This document shows, piece by piece, positions 1 to 10,973 of a stretch of 64,000 nt of DNA. The stretch is taken from positions 246,399 through 310,398 of the forward strand of contig JALQPE010002028.1 of NCBI GenBank assembly GCA_030407315.1. Direction: 5' to 3'. The stretch comes from Asparagopsis taxiformis. Taxonomy: Eukaryota; Rhodophyta; Florideophyceae; Bonnemaisoniales; Bonnemaisoniaceae. The stretch's first letter is position 1; each line of letters opens with the position of its first letter. A model generated the notes under the pieces. The model saw nothing but the letters and a program-made list of their open reading frames with translations, made no database searches and was not told where the DNA came from. Position numbers and translations under genes: made by a program.

Positions 1-963
1 TCGTCTCATTCGATCAATGTGCAAAAGCTATTCAAAGTTGTGCTGAGCAAGCGGTTTAATCTCAAGTGTAATGTGCCGGCGATGTCCAACGTGGGCGAAC
101 CGATATTGGAGTATTGATGCAGTTTGTACAGGTGATGCAATAGAGGGGTGCGGCGGGAGAGCGAAGAAACAAATGAGTTTGGTAACAAGTCGTGTGAGAG
201 GCGCGCGACTCGCACTTGTGTATATAATTTACAGTACACTATAGCTTGTAACGCAATACTGTACTGTATTGTACAAGTGTACAGTCGCTACTGTACGGCT
301 GAACTGAAGCGACCGGGTCGAGCGTATGATGCTGCCCGATTTTTAAACGAGTAAATTATTGATCGGCCGGCGCGCCCGCGCTGTGCGCGCGTATGATACC
401 GCGTCTTACCGACACCTGCCGCCCAGTCCATGGACGTTAACACAACGGCCCAATCTGCAGTGCCAATCGCGCAGCGCTCTGCGTGACACTTATTAAACAT
501 ACCCAACTGCACTGCACGGCACTGCACTACATTGCACTGTGCAGTCCGACTCTGACGAGGCCCTAAAAATATTTGCGCCCAACAACAACCCATTCACAGC
601 TGCCACGCCACCCTAAAACCCTTCAGATCCTCGTCTCTCCATTATTACACCATCATTCGCGTGCACGCCGCGCCGCCACCAACGCCCTCCCGCCGCTATG
701 TCCGACGACCTAGCACACCCACCACGACGCTGGTCCTCCCGTCTCCGAGTCATCCTCCAGTCACGTTCCGTGAGAAGACGCGCTTCCACCCCCGCCCCTC
801 CTCCATCACCGCCAATCCATCCGATGCCCGCTCCATACCATCCCCGTCTTTGCCGCTCTCAGCCCCCGCCGACGTGCCCATCGCCCCCTCCCGTCGCAGT
901 CAGCGTCGTCGTCGCCAGCGCCGATCCTCCCCGGCTGAAACACGTCTAATTCCCGACTCCAAC
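1..963. other. Upstream region without a supported gene
   Basis: I see no convincing coding region here. The stretch at about 226-300 is rich in overlapping TGTAC/GTACAGT words, and about 505-545 is built from repeated TGCAC/GCACTG words, so both are simple-sequence DNA. From about 600 onward the strand becomes very C-rich and purine-poor, which is common for leader and promoter DNA ahead of genes in this window. Two open frames cross the last 300 bases (an ATG at 698 in one frame, the downstream gene's frame without ATG in another), so a short upstream exon of the RING gene cannot be excluded. Confidence 0.5.
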
Positions 964-1797
964 ATGGAGCGCACCATGCGCACCTCACTGCCCTCCCACG
1001 CCCAGCTCCGCTACCGTCGGCCCTCCCTCGACGGCTTCGAATATGCAGACGTCCCCGCTCAGCCCCGCTCCGTCGTTTCCGCAACCCACGCCGAGCTGCA
1101 GGCCTTTCAGGAACAGGAACTCTTCGCCGTTGTTAATAGGATCCTCGAGGAGTATCACACCGCACCACCATCCAGTCTAGACCCCAACCGTGTCTCCTCA
1201 ATGCAGGGCGAGCGCTTGCCACCGTACAATCGTACCCGCCCCCCTTTTCGTGTCAATAATACTTTTTACGTCGCCGGAGGTCGGCGTCACTCGCGTCATA
1301 ATCACCATTCCACAGGTGTGGACAGCGAGTATATGTTCAATATGAGGACGATGCAGTTCAACGCCGCCAATGATTGTGCTGGCGCTACAGATGATCAGAT
1401 TGATTTGTTGCCGACCTTTACGTTGGAGAAGGGTGAAACGCGTCCGTTGCGCGAGATATTTGCAAGTATGCAGCGCGCTGGCGATGTCGACGCAAAGATT
1501 GCGCTCATACAACCTGGCGCTGAGAGCGATGATGAGACTGGCGGTCAAATGACTAGTTACACCGAATGTGCTATTTGTTTGTGCGACTTTGAAGCTGGCG
1601 ATGAAGTGACAGTGTTACCGTGCGGACACTTTTTCCATCTCAATGGCTGCGTTCGTGAATGGCTCAGTCGTCATGCGCGCACATGTCCCACTTGCCGTGC
1701 GGACATTTGCTCGCCGAGTTCGAGCTCGGATGGAGTTGCGAGTCATTCGGCCACTGTGGCAACTTCTAGTGATATTCTGGTGGATCAGCGGGTTTAG
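964..1797 (+). CDS. RING-H2 finger protein, putative E3 ubiquitin ligase
   Basis: This is a 277-residue protein with a C-terminal RING-H2 domain at about residues 202-246. The ligands read Cys-x2-Cys, 14 residues, Cys-x-His-x2-His, then Cys and a final Cys-x2-Cys. RING-H2 proteins usually recruit E2 enzymes and transfer ubiquitin; the substrate cannot be told from sequence. The spacing between the second His and the next Cys is three residues, whereas two is usual, so the finger is slightly atypical. The rest is low-complexity, rich in Ser, Pro and Arg, without a transmembrane segment. The start at 964 is the first in-frame ATG. The frame stays open upstream to at least 661 without an ATG, and an ATG at 698 lies in another frame, so the true N-terminus may lie further upstream through an intron. 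Confidence 0.7.
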   Translation: MERTMRTSLPSHAQLRYRRPSLDGFEYADVPAQPRSVVSATHAELQAFQEQELFAVVNRILEEYHTAPPSSLDPNRVSSMQGERLPPYNRTRPPFRVNNTFYVAGGRRHSRHNHHSTGVDSEYMFNMRTMQFNAANDCAGATDDQIDLLPTFTLEKGETRPLREIFASMQRAGDVDAKIALIQPGAESDDETGGQMTSYTECAICLCDFEAGDEVTVLPCGHFFHLNGCVREWLSRHARTCPTCRADICSPSSSSDGVASHSATVATSSDILVDQRV

Positions 1798-2225
1798 AAA
1801 TGCGTGCGTGCGTGCTTTGTATGCTTGCGGAATGTTGGTTGGTTGTTTATGTTAGGCTGTTGCTGCACTTGTATTTTATTCTAAACTAGTGTTGCGCGCT
1901 TCCACCCGCCGCTTTGGAGCGTCTGTCTGTACATGGTGGCCTATCTGCCGGTCTGCACGTGTTGCAGTTGGCAATCTAACTCGTATTTGCACACGATACT
2001 GGAGAGCAAATCAGGCGCAACGTCTAACAATAAAGAAATCATCGGTTGCATCCTTCCAGCCCCGCGCAGCGTCTAACAACCCTCGTTTGCATCTCTCATT
2101 GGACACGCTGTCCTGTCTATATCATACAAACAACTTGATATGATGTGCATCCAAAATTACTGCCAGACTATTATCTCGTTCGACTCCCCTCCTCCGCCTG
2201 CGTCGCTTCTCTCTCTCTATCCATC
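1798..2225. other. Intergenic region between the RING and Siw14-like genes
   Basis: No gene is visible. The short open frames have no homology I recognise. A run of pyrimidines (CTCTCTCTCT-like) ends just before the ATG at 2226 and is likely leader DNA of the next gene. Confidence 0.5.
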
Positions 2226-2845
<620 letters not shown>

Positions 2846-2861
2846 TGGTGCAGTGTGTCGA

Positions 2862-4097
2862 CTATCGCGTTTCGCGGATATCCGAACTGGAGATGTCGAC
2901 GCGAAAACCTGGAATTTCTTCAAACAAATCGTGCAGCCCGATGGGGATGCGTACATCGCCTAGAGTTTGAAACACGTCTGACTTTTTCGTTTTGGACTGC
3001 TCCAATCGACCGGCCACTAGAATTTTGCACCCCTTGGCCTTCATTTCAATCAGCGCAGCCACCATGCCCTCCTCTCCGCCGTAGTACTTTGGTGCCACAA
3101 TGCGCAGCGCCGTGTCCGTTCCGACGACGAATTTGGAGTTTGGGTACAGCTCTGCTTTTCTAGTGAAGAAGGGCGCAGAGGCGATGATGACGTTTTCGTC
3201 GCTGTTAAACTGCTGTAATCGCTCGTAGATGACATCGGATTTGAGTGCAGGTTTGTCAGGATTGGTTACTGAAATTTCATAAGCTGCAACAGCATCAGGA
3301 TACTTGGCCTTTGCTACAGCCATGAGCTGCCTGTGACCATGATGCAACGGGTTGAAAGAGCCCGGGAATATTAATGACGACTTCTTGGTATCAACATTGC
3401 AGCGGCCGTTTATGAACTCGACAAACTGGGCGTGGCCGTCCACAACGCAGCGTACAGGGTCTGCATGTTCATGCACGTGCGGTCCAGTTATGCTGTCACC
3501 TTGGCTGAGTGACTCGCGCACCAATTGCATGCCGCTATGGCGGGAGAAGACGAGTGAATTAGTCATGGCGGTGTTTGAATGCGTTTGCTTGACGGTGGGA
3601 GCGGGACAGGAGGCATCATCAAGCAGCGCCTGGACAACTAGTTTCGACGATAATAGATCCTCCTCCCATCTATTTCTGAGGCCCTTATTGAATTTGATAT
3701 GATATTCCACGACGGAATCATGCGAATGGGCGGTTACAAATGCAATATGGTCGCCGCGCTTGGGGCGGGAGGTCGCCAGGGAGCATGCAGCGGCGATTCC
3801 GCAGACGCGCGCGCCGGGCGGGGCGAGCACGACTGCGCGTTGGTAGGCTGCTCTGGCGAGTGCACGAGCTGATGATGCGGACGCGAATGAGCGGATTTTG
3901 CTGGCTGCTTCTGCGGTGATAATGTCCACAAAGGCAGCTCGATCGTACGGGACGCGTGCCTCCAGAATTGTGCTGGAGGCACCTGGCACGGACAGGAGCC
4001 ACGAGACGGCGTGGGATGCTCCACCCGTTACGTAGAGTACAGCTAGAGTTTGAGATTTGTGAATGGATTCTATTGCTTGACGGATATTTGCATCCAT
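2862..4097 (-). CDS. CinA-like domain fused to NMNAT-type nucleotidylyltransferase
   Basis: This is a 411-residue intronless protein. Residues about 10-165 resemble the CinA C-terminal/PncC fold (YVTGGASHAVSWLL near the N-terminus, then a GD-x2-AFVTAHS-like strand). Residues about 240-411 are a cytidylyltransferase-like Rossmann domain with FPGSFNPLHHGH (HxGH at 252-255) and the C-terminal ISSSDIR motif (402-408). These motifs bind ATP in nicotinamide/nicotinate mononucleotide adenylyltransferases. The fusion type is known in plants and fungi as an NMNAT-like protein, so a role in NAD or pyridine nucleotide metabolism is likely, but the substrate is not proven. CinA/PncC domains deamidate NMN in bacteria; here I do not see enough to claim activity. 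The start is the first ATG, and the gene is convergent with the Siw14-like gene. Confidence 0.8.
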   Translation of the reverse strand: MDANIRQAIESIHKSQTLAVLYVTGGASHAVSWLLSVPGASSTILEARVPYDRAAFVDIITAEAASKIRSFASASSARALARAAYQRAVVLAPPGARVCGIAAACSLATSRPKRGDHIAFVTAHSHDSVVEYHIKFNKGLRNRWEEDLLSSKLVVQALLDDASCPAPTVKQTHSNTAMTNSLVFSRHSGMQLVRESLSQGDSITGPHVHEHADPVRCVVDGHAQFVEFINGRCNVDTKKSSLIFPGSFNPLHHGHRQLMAVAKAKYPDAVAAYEISVTNPDKPALKSDVIYERLQQFNSDENVIIASAPFFTRKAELYPNSKFVVGTDTALRIVAPKYYGGEEGMVAALIEMKAKGCKILVAGRLEQSKTKKSDVFQTLGDVRIPIGLHDLFEEIPGFRVDISSSDIRETR

Positions 4098-4932
4098 TGC
4101 TTAGAGTTGGGATGGGACGGGATGCGTTTGTTGGTTGCTAATGGTGAGTAACTAGTGTTGAGATCGATCAAACTCCAAATTTGCGCTAGTGATTTATTGC
4201 AATATTAGTGGTAACGCATGAACGTGTATGATTGTCGAGTAAATTTGAGCGGAAATGTGCAAACAAGTCCAGTTTGGAGATCGCGCAGTTTCAGGCCGAT
4301 AGATCCTTCTTGGGACAGTGGTGTGTGTAACCTACACGGCTCATAATAATTTCACGCCCATGTCAACGCTTTCATCGACCGAATCGTGTCAAGTCGACAT
4401 GCCATATCTGTGAATGACAACATTATGTTGAACGACCGTGCAAGGCGGATGGGCACGGAACGCCGCAGCCAGTCATAGTTGAACCGATGGACGACACTGA
4501 CTGTACGAAACCGCCAAGATGCGGTTTCATGGTCGGAAAGATCTAGCAGATTTTTCCAACAACATTCACAAAAACATGCGCTACAAGCGCACTGCATACA
4601 AGCCATGTGATTGGTTGGAACAAACGAGCCGCGAATCTCAACCTTTTGTGGTGAAAAGTTGCCTGCGCACCTGCTAGCGACCTCACATTGCAGCTCACAT
4701 TTTCAAGTTGGCGCCAAGCTTTACACGAACAGGCGTCTGTTGCAGCATACAGCGATCCGCGATGACATCCCTTTGTATCTACCAACATCCATAGGTCCAT
4801 CATCTGACCGGCTGGTTTCCGCTCTTGATATCTCTATATAGCATTGTCCGCTGCGCCTCAACATTGATCCGTTCGCCATCATCAAGAACACATCGACAAT
4901 CAATTAGCATCACACCCACTCTGCACACAACA
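4098..4932. other. Divergent intergenic region upstream of PGR5
   Basis: This 835-base region separates the starts of the CinA/NMNAT-like gene and PGR5 and should hold both promoters. A Cys-rich open frame on the minus strand (about 4352-4606) has no recognisable similarity and is not supported as a gene. Confidence 0.5.
4835..4841 (+). promoter_or_regulatory. Candidate TATA box of PGR5
   Basis: TATATAG lies 92 bases before the PGR5 ATG in otherwise mixed-composition DNA, a plausible distance for a core promoter with a short leader. This is a motif match only. Confidence 0.35.
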
Positions 4933-5265
4933 ATGGCACCAGTATCCGCTTTCATCGCTGCCACTCCCGTCGCTGCTCGTCGCACCCCATTCGCAGGCGC
5001 TGCCGTTTGCCATGTAGCCCGCCCGCAAACCGCAAAGTGGACAATGGGAAAAGTGTCCAAGTTCGGCCCCTTCAGTCCGGCCGTCATTGCGGTTCGTCTT
5101 ATCATCGGCCAAAAGTCTCTCAACAAAATTCGAGGCAAGGCAATTACATTGCATTCACAGGCTATCACCGCATTTTGTGACTTTACTGGCGCAGGATCCA
5201 AGATGCGCATGCAACTCATCCGTCAGGCTAAGCAGAATGGTGATACCCTCGGCTTTCTTTCATAA
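4933..5265 (+). CDS. PGR5: PGR5, cyclic electron flow protein (plastid)
   Basis: This is a 110-residue protein. The first 38 or so residues are rich in Ala, Arg and Pro and look like a plastid transit peptide. The mature part carries the PGR5 pattern: a FGPFSPAVIAVR stretch, then IRGKAITLHSQAIT-F-C and a C-terminal IRQAKQNGDTLGFLS. PGR5 is required for antimycin-sensitive cyclic electron flow around photosystem I at the thylakoid and for proton-gradient control (established in Arabidopsis). The start at 4933 (ACAACAATGG) is the only ATG that gives the transit peptide. There is no intron. Nuclear coding of PGR5 supports a photosynthetic eukaryote. Confidence 0.93.
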   Translation: MAPVSAFIAATPVAARRTPFAGAAVCHVARPQTAKWTMGKVSKFGPFSPAVIAVRLIIGQKSLNKIRGKAITLHSQAITAFCDFTGAGSKMRMQLIRQAKQNGDTLGFLS

Positions 5266-5644
5266 ACTCGAGTAGCTAGCGTAACACGGTCAACTATGTA
5301 CAGACTGACAGTGTTGTGATAGTCACTCGCATCAATTTAGACCATAACTTTAGAGTAAACTGATGACTTGCAAGTTGAGAGCTGTGAATTAGTATCACTC
5401 TTTACCATCTTTTCGTAGACACCGTCACTGACGCGCACATGACAGCTACTTTAGAGGGGGCAAAATACAGTTGATGGGACCGAAGATACGCTTACTCTAC
5501 GAACAGGAGCACAAGCAGAAAGGCGTTAAATGAGATAAAATGCGTCAACAACAAAGTTATTTTCATTCAACAACGCAACGCAATCCAAAAGCTGGGCAGA
5601 GCAACCCCACCTCTGCCTACAATCGGCATACTTTCCACGTATAT
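5266..5644. other. Intergenic region between PGR5 and ARF1
   Basis: This 379-base region lies between two convergent genes (PGR5 and the ARF gene) and should contain both 3' ends. I see no further feature. Confidence 0.5.
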
Positions 5645-6861
<1,217 letters not shown>

Positions 6862-8055
6862 ATGGTCGTCACAACTTTTGTCCAACCGCTCGCCGTTGGC
6901 AAAACCAGCTTCACCACCAATGCTGCCTGCCGTCAGATCTCGCGTAAACCTCGTTGCTTCATCGGACCATCCCCCGTCTCCAAACCGCCTTGTCGCTCCA
7001 AAGTTCTGCAGGCACACGCCGACCTCGATAGCGAACATTCCCAGGGAAAGGACAATAATGCCGATTTCAATCTTACAGAAGAGGAACAACAAATCGCCAA
7101 TCTCATCGAAGAGGTCGACGTGAAACCGCTCCGATGGTCCGAGATTCCGTTTGCAAACGTCGAAGAAGAATTGAACGCAATCGACGACTATGAAGCAGCG
7201 GAAGAATTGGACGAGAAAGATGCATGGCCCAAGTTTCTACGAGGTGCTGCATACGAGCATTGGGGCCAACCACAATTAGCGCTCGCACAGTATAGGCTCG
7301 TTGACGATGCCAGTGGTCTCAGACGGGTCCCTGAGCTCTGGGAGCGAAGAGCTTATAACGCGTTCAAGATGGGCAATGTTGGTGCATCCAGCGCCTATTT
7401 TGACGTTGGTCTCGGCTTGTACTACGAATCTGTCGGTAATGAACTCCATTTCGTGCATTGGTTCCATGAAAACTTCAAGGATTATGTGCCAAAGTACAAT
7501 GGTCCGTCCGCTCCCATTCAGAGAGGCATCTGTAAGTACTGCATGGCTCAGTTCAACAAAGCTCGCGAAAGTATGGTCACACAAATCCCGTTACGTAGGG
7601 TTCACATGGAGCATGCCGTTTTATGGCTGTTGGCCGCTTCTGCGAAAAGCTCCGATGATGGACTGGTTCTTCCGATAGATCTGGATCTTGTTCGATCCGC
7701 TCTCGAGGATTATTCGCACCATGATCCGCAACTTGCCGTATTTATAAAGTTGTTCATGGCAGCGGGTGAGGGCAGAATGACCGATGTTGCTGAAATTGAG
7801 AATGAGCTGTCGGAAGCTGTCAAGCAGGGCCTGCAGGATGATATTATTACCAATGTTTACATTGCACTATATCATGACGTATTCACAAAGGACTTTGCAG
7901 AACGGGATAGGACTTTGGATATCCTTGCCGTGCGAGGTTCCAGCCCGTCGCCAAACGATGTTGAAAACTTTCTATTTTGCGCTGCGAAGAATCGATTGTC
8001 TATACCACCGGGCAAAGAGAAAGAGGAAATTCCGGAAAAGACTTCCTCTATATGA
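6862..8055 (+). CDS. Plastid-targeted TPR-like protein of unknown function
   Basis: This is a 397-residue intronless protein. The N-terminal 55 residues are rich in Ser, Thr, Arg, Lys and Pro with few acids, as expected of a plastid transit peptide. They are followed by an acidic linker and an alpha-helical part in which GAAYEHWGQPQLALAQY and the ELWERRAYNAFKMGN segment have the spacing of tetratricopeptide helices. The rest contains HFVHWFHENFKDYVPKYNG, which I have seen only in conserved algal and plant proteins of unknown function. The ATG at 6862 (CAGCCATGG) is in a good initiation context; the frame is open further upstream but has no ATG. No catalytic motif is visible. A scaffold or assembly role in the plastid is only a guess. 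Confidence 0.7.
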   Translation: MVVTTFVQPLAVGKTSFTTNAACRQISRKPRCFIGPSPVSKPPCRSKVLQAHADLDSEHSQGKDNNADFNLTEEEQQIANLIEEVDVKPLRWSEIPFANVEEELNAIDDYEAAEELDEKDAWPKFLRGAAYEHWGQPQLALAQYRLVDDASGLRRVPELWERRAYNAFKMGNVGASSAYFDVGLGLYYESVGNELHFVHWFHENFKDYVPKYNGPSAPIQRGICKYCMAQFNKARESMVTQIPLRRVHMEHAVLWLLAASAKSSDDGLVLPIDLDLVRSALEDYSHHDPQLAVFIKLFMAAGEGRMTDVAEIENELSEAVKQGLQDDIITNVYIALYHDVFTKDFAERDRTLDILAVRGSSPSPNDVENFLFCAAKNRLSIPPGKEKEEIPEKTSSI

Positions 8056-8213
8056 AGCATGCCTGCAGCTTGCTTAAAGTTTTTGGACAGGTTGAACGGA
8101 TTCCTCTCGTTGCGCTAATACATCTGTGTTCTCTATGGAAACGAATATTGGGGATATGTAAATACAAATCGAATCCTGTAGGACCTTTAGTCGGGTAACC
8201 CTGTTCACAATCT

Positions 8214-9534
8214 TTACTTGCTGCCGCCAAAATTCTTAGAATACTCTAGTGTACCTTCCAAACGCTTCTTATCAGCAAGTTTTCTCACGCCCTTCATGAA
8301 ATCCTCATGAATTACATAGTCGCGTTCGTCACGAATTGCAAATAGTCCTGCTTCAGTGCAGATGTTTCTCAAATCTGCTCCATTGAATCCATCTGAAAGT
8401 TTGACCACAGCCTCATAATCAATATCGCCATGTTTCGTGAGTTTGGCGGCATGGATCTTGAGAATATCAAGTCGACCCTGTTCATTTGGTAGTGGAATCT
8501 CCATCTTACGATCCAATCTTCCCGGGCGAAGCAACGCAGGATCCAGCACGTCGGGACGATTCGTTGCCATAATGAGCTTCACCTTACCAAGTTCATCAAA
8601 ACCATCGAGTTGATTGAGCAGCTCCATGAGCGTTCTCTGGATCTCGCGATCGGCCGATGTACCCTCCGAGAAACGACGACCACCGATTGCGTCAATTTCG
8701 TCCATAAAGATGACGCATGGTTGATGGTCGCGCGCGTAATTGAACATTTCGCGGATAACTCGTGCACTCTCACCGATGTATTTGTCGACGATTGCTGACG
8801 CAACAACTTTGAGGAATGAGGCGTCGAGATTAGAGGAAATGGCACGGGCAAGTAATGTCTTACCAGTACCGGGGGGTCCGTAGAGAAGCACCCCCTTTGG
8901 CGCTTTGATTCCGACGCGTTGGAACAGTTCAGGATTGGTAAGCGGTAGCTCTACAACCTCGCGCAATTGACGGATTTGCTCGCCAAGACCTCCGATTTCG
9001 GCATAATTGATACTGCCGGGATCCTCGGCAAGCATGTTGTGAACCAGAGGATCAACTTCTCGCGGTAATTGGCGCATAATTGTTAGTGTAGTCATATCGA
9101 GGGATACGCGAGTTCCTTGTATCATTTTGGCCTTGTCCAGCTTGTTTCGACAACCAACAACGTATCGAGGCCCGGATGAAGCCTTGACGATGAAGCGTTC
9201 GGCATCGAGTTGACGAAGTACCTCACCAATGATCTGGCCCACGCTCTGCAGGGCCTTAAGGTCATCCTCTGTCTTATCGTAATCTTTCTTCAAGCCCTTG
9301 AGCTCTTCCCGCAAGGTGCGAACCTAGTTGAGAGAAAAGAGCGCCAGCGATCGAGACGAGGTCAGCGAATGAAAGGGAGCAACGGTGCAGAATTTTGGAG
9401 TATCAACTTACTGATGAATCTGCAGTTCTATGCTGCTGTAGAATACGGCGATATTCGCGCAAGGCATCTTGCTTGGCTTGGTCGATGGGAGCGGGAGTAG
9501 GTGTGGGAGTTGGAGCTGGTACTTCAGGTTCCAT
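8214..9534 (-). CDS. RPT4: 26S proteasome regulatory ATPase subunit RPT4 (PSMC6), two exons
   Basis: Exon 1 is 9534-9412 and exon 2 is 9323-8214, joined across an 88-nt intron (GTAAGT to CTAG), giving 410 residues. Exon 1 encodes a Pro/Thr-rich start and the first part of the N-terminal coiled coil ([10 protein letters not shown]); exon 2 completes it. The [12 protein letters not shown] and [16 protein letters not shown] segments are diagnostic of RPT4 among the six RPT subunits. The AAA domain has GPPGTGKT (about 190-197), the Walker B-containing [13 protein letters not shown], and an arginine-finger region ending in [12 protein letters not shown]4 sits in the hexameric ring of the 19S particle that unfolds substrates. 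Its 3' end lies 158 bases from the convergent TPR-like gene. Confidence 0.97.
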
Positions 9535-10044
9535 TGCAATATGCTGTACAAGGTTGCAGTAGCGGATTGACGAAGGCAATACAATGGGTGCTAGAGTTGG
9601 CAGGCGAGAGTGTACCGAATCAGCGTGCGAATGAGTGGGCGTGGAACAGGAATCAAGTTGAGAAGTTTTGGCGATGCAGAAAGAGCTCACCTTTTTCGAG
9701 AATCGATTCGTGTTTCGCTACTTTTGCCTCCAGCTACAACACGACGAAATGAAGGAATTGTTTTACCAGGGCCATATCGATGAATCAAGATGGACCATTA
9801 GGCCCCAGAAACTGGATTGTATGATGGAACGTGAAGCACCTTTGCATGGACTGTTCAATTATTTCCTATTTTTGAAATTATTTTAAAAATTGTGCTGAAA
9901 CTAGCTTACAGTTTTTCGACAACCATCCGTGTTGGATATGTTGAAATAAACTACCTGTTCGAGATATTCCCAGATTAAAATAGACTCGCAAATGCCGCGC
10001 TGCACGTCACGAATAAGGTAATGCTGTCCACGTTGATTACCCTG
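9535..10044. other. Intergenic region between RPT4 and the cupin gene
   Basis: A 70-codon open frame from about 9674 on the plus strand has no recognisable similarity and a composition like the surrounding DNA. I see nothing else. Confidence 0.4.
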
Positions 10045-10695
10045 TCACGACGAAGATGCGAAACCTTCCCTAGCTTCATCCGTGACGTTTCCAACAGCCA
10101 GTAGAGGCGCCTCCCTTATTACTGCTCCGCCATGATCAGGCAGGGTTTCACCAACAGCACTCTGGTCTCCAGATCGCGATGGCCATCGGATACATAGAAT
10201 GACCGTGTCCTCAACTGCTGTCCATGAATGTTTAACGCCAGGTCCCCAAATAACGTAGTCGCCCTGGTTTTTCAGTAGCACGTCGAAACCCTCAAACTCA
10301 ATACGCTGCATTCCGGAGATTAGAATCGCCATCGACGTCGCAACGGCGTTTGCAGCCACTTCACCGTTCGTCTTTCCGGCCTTGTTTACGGCCCATTTGG
10401 TCTCGATGTCCGTCGTGTGTTGCGGCGAATTGACCGGCATAAAATGACCGGTGAACCACCCTTTAGAAAGATTGCCGTCCAGAAACGCATTACCTGTGCC
10501 GACAGAAGCTGGAACGTCACCACTACCGATCTTTACCGGTTTTCGAAGAATGTGGACGTCCACATTGTTGCTCCTTTGGGGACATCGCGTCAGACTGAGA
10601 ACAGTCAATCCGAGCAGCAAGAGGATCAACCCTACAAAGGCCTCTACTCTTGCTCGCGTTGAGACGGGATACATGCGGCTGTGGAATAGCATCAT
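10045..10695 (-). CDS. Membrane-anchored cupin-fold protein
   Basis: This is a 216-residue intronless protein. Residues about 18-37 form a hydrophobic helix (FVGLILLLLGLTVLSL), a signal anchor with a short basic N-terminus. The remainder resembles a bacterial cupin family with the order GWFTGHF, HTTDIE-KW, then a core strand pattern ILISG-x-RIEFEG and DYVIWGPGVKHSW. The last motif supplies a Gly-Pro-Gly-x-x-His turn typical of the second cupin motif. Cupins bind metals or small ligands in a beta barrel; the reaction here is unknown. Two adjacent ATGs begin the frame (10695 and 10692). The similarity to bacterial-type sequences could reflect an endosymbiont or transferred origin, which I cannot test here. 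Confidence 0.65.
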   Translation of the reverse strand: MMLFHSRMYPVSTRARVEAFVGLILLLLGLTVLSLTRCPQRSNNVDVHILRKPVKIGSGDVPASVGTGNAFLDGNLSKGWFTGHFMPVNSPQHTTDIETKWAVNKAGKTNGEVAANAVATSMAILISGMQRIEFEGFDVLLKNQGDYVIWGPGVKHSWTAVEDTVILCIRWPSRSGDQSAVGETLPDHGGAVIREAPLLAVGNVTDEAREGFASSS

Positions 10696-10973
10696 TGTGG
10701 CTGCAAGTAACAGACTGGCTGATCAAGTACTGGCGGACGTGATATAAAGTAGGATATGCGTTCACATTAATTGAATATCCGGTCGGAAAGCGGACTCTAC
10801 AGAAATCATACTCCTAGTGTACGTCGCGGGCTTGGTGAACAGCAGTCCATAGCACAATATTTCTTAGATATCGGTAAGATCACAATTAGTCAATGTACAG
10901 TAATTACAACTCAGACTCGAATCGATCCAACAGACTCGATACAACGGCCGAGAACATTCCAAATTTGAATCCA

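Noticed and set aside
6..593. Open frames in the first 600 bases on both strands
   Set aside because: Short, overlapping on opposite strands, built on simple GTAC and GCAC words, and without any domain.
4352..4606. Cys-rich open frame on the minus strand
   Set aside because: It lies in the divergent PGR5 promoter region, overlaps another minus-strand frame and shows no domain.
9668..9886. 72-codon open frame upstream of RPT4
   Set aside because: No similarity and no conserved composition; it overlaps the RPT4 5' flank.
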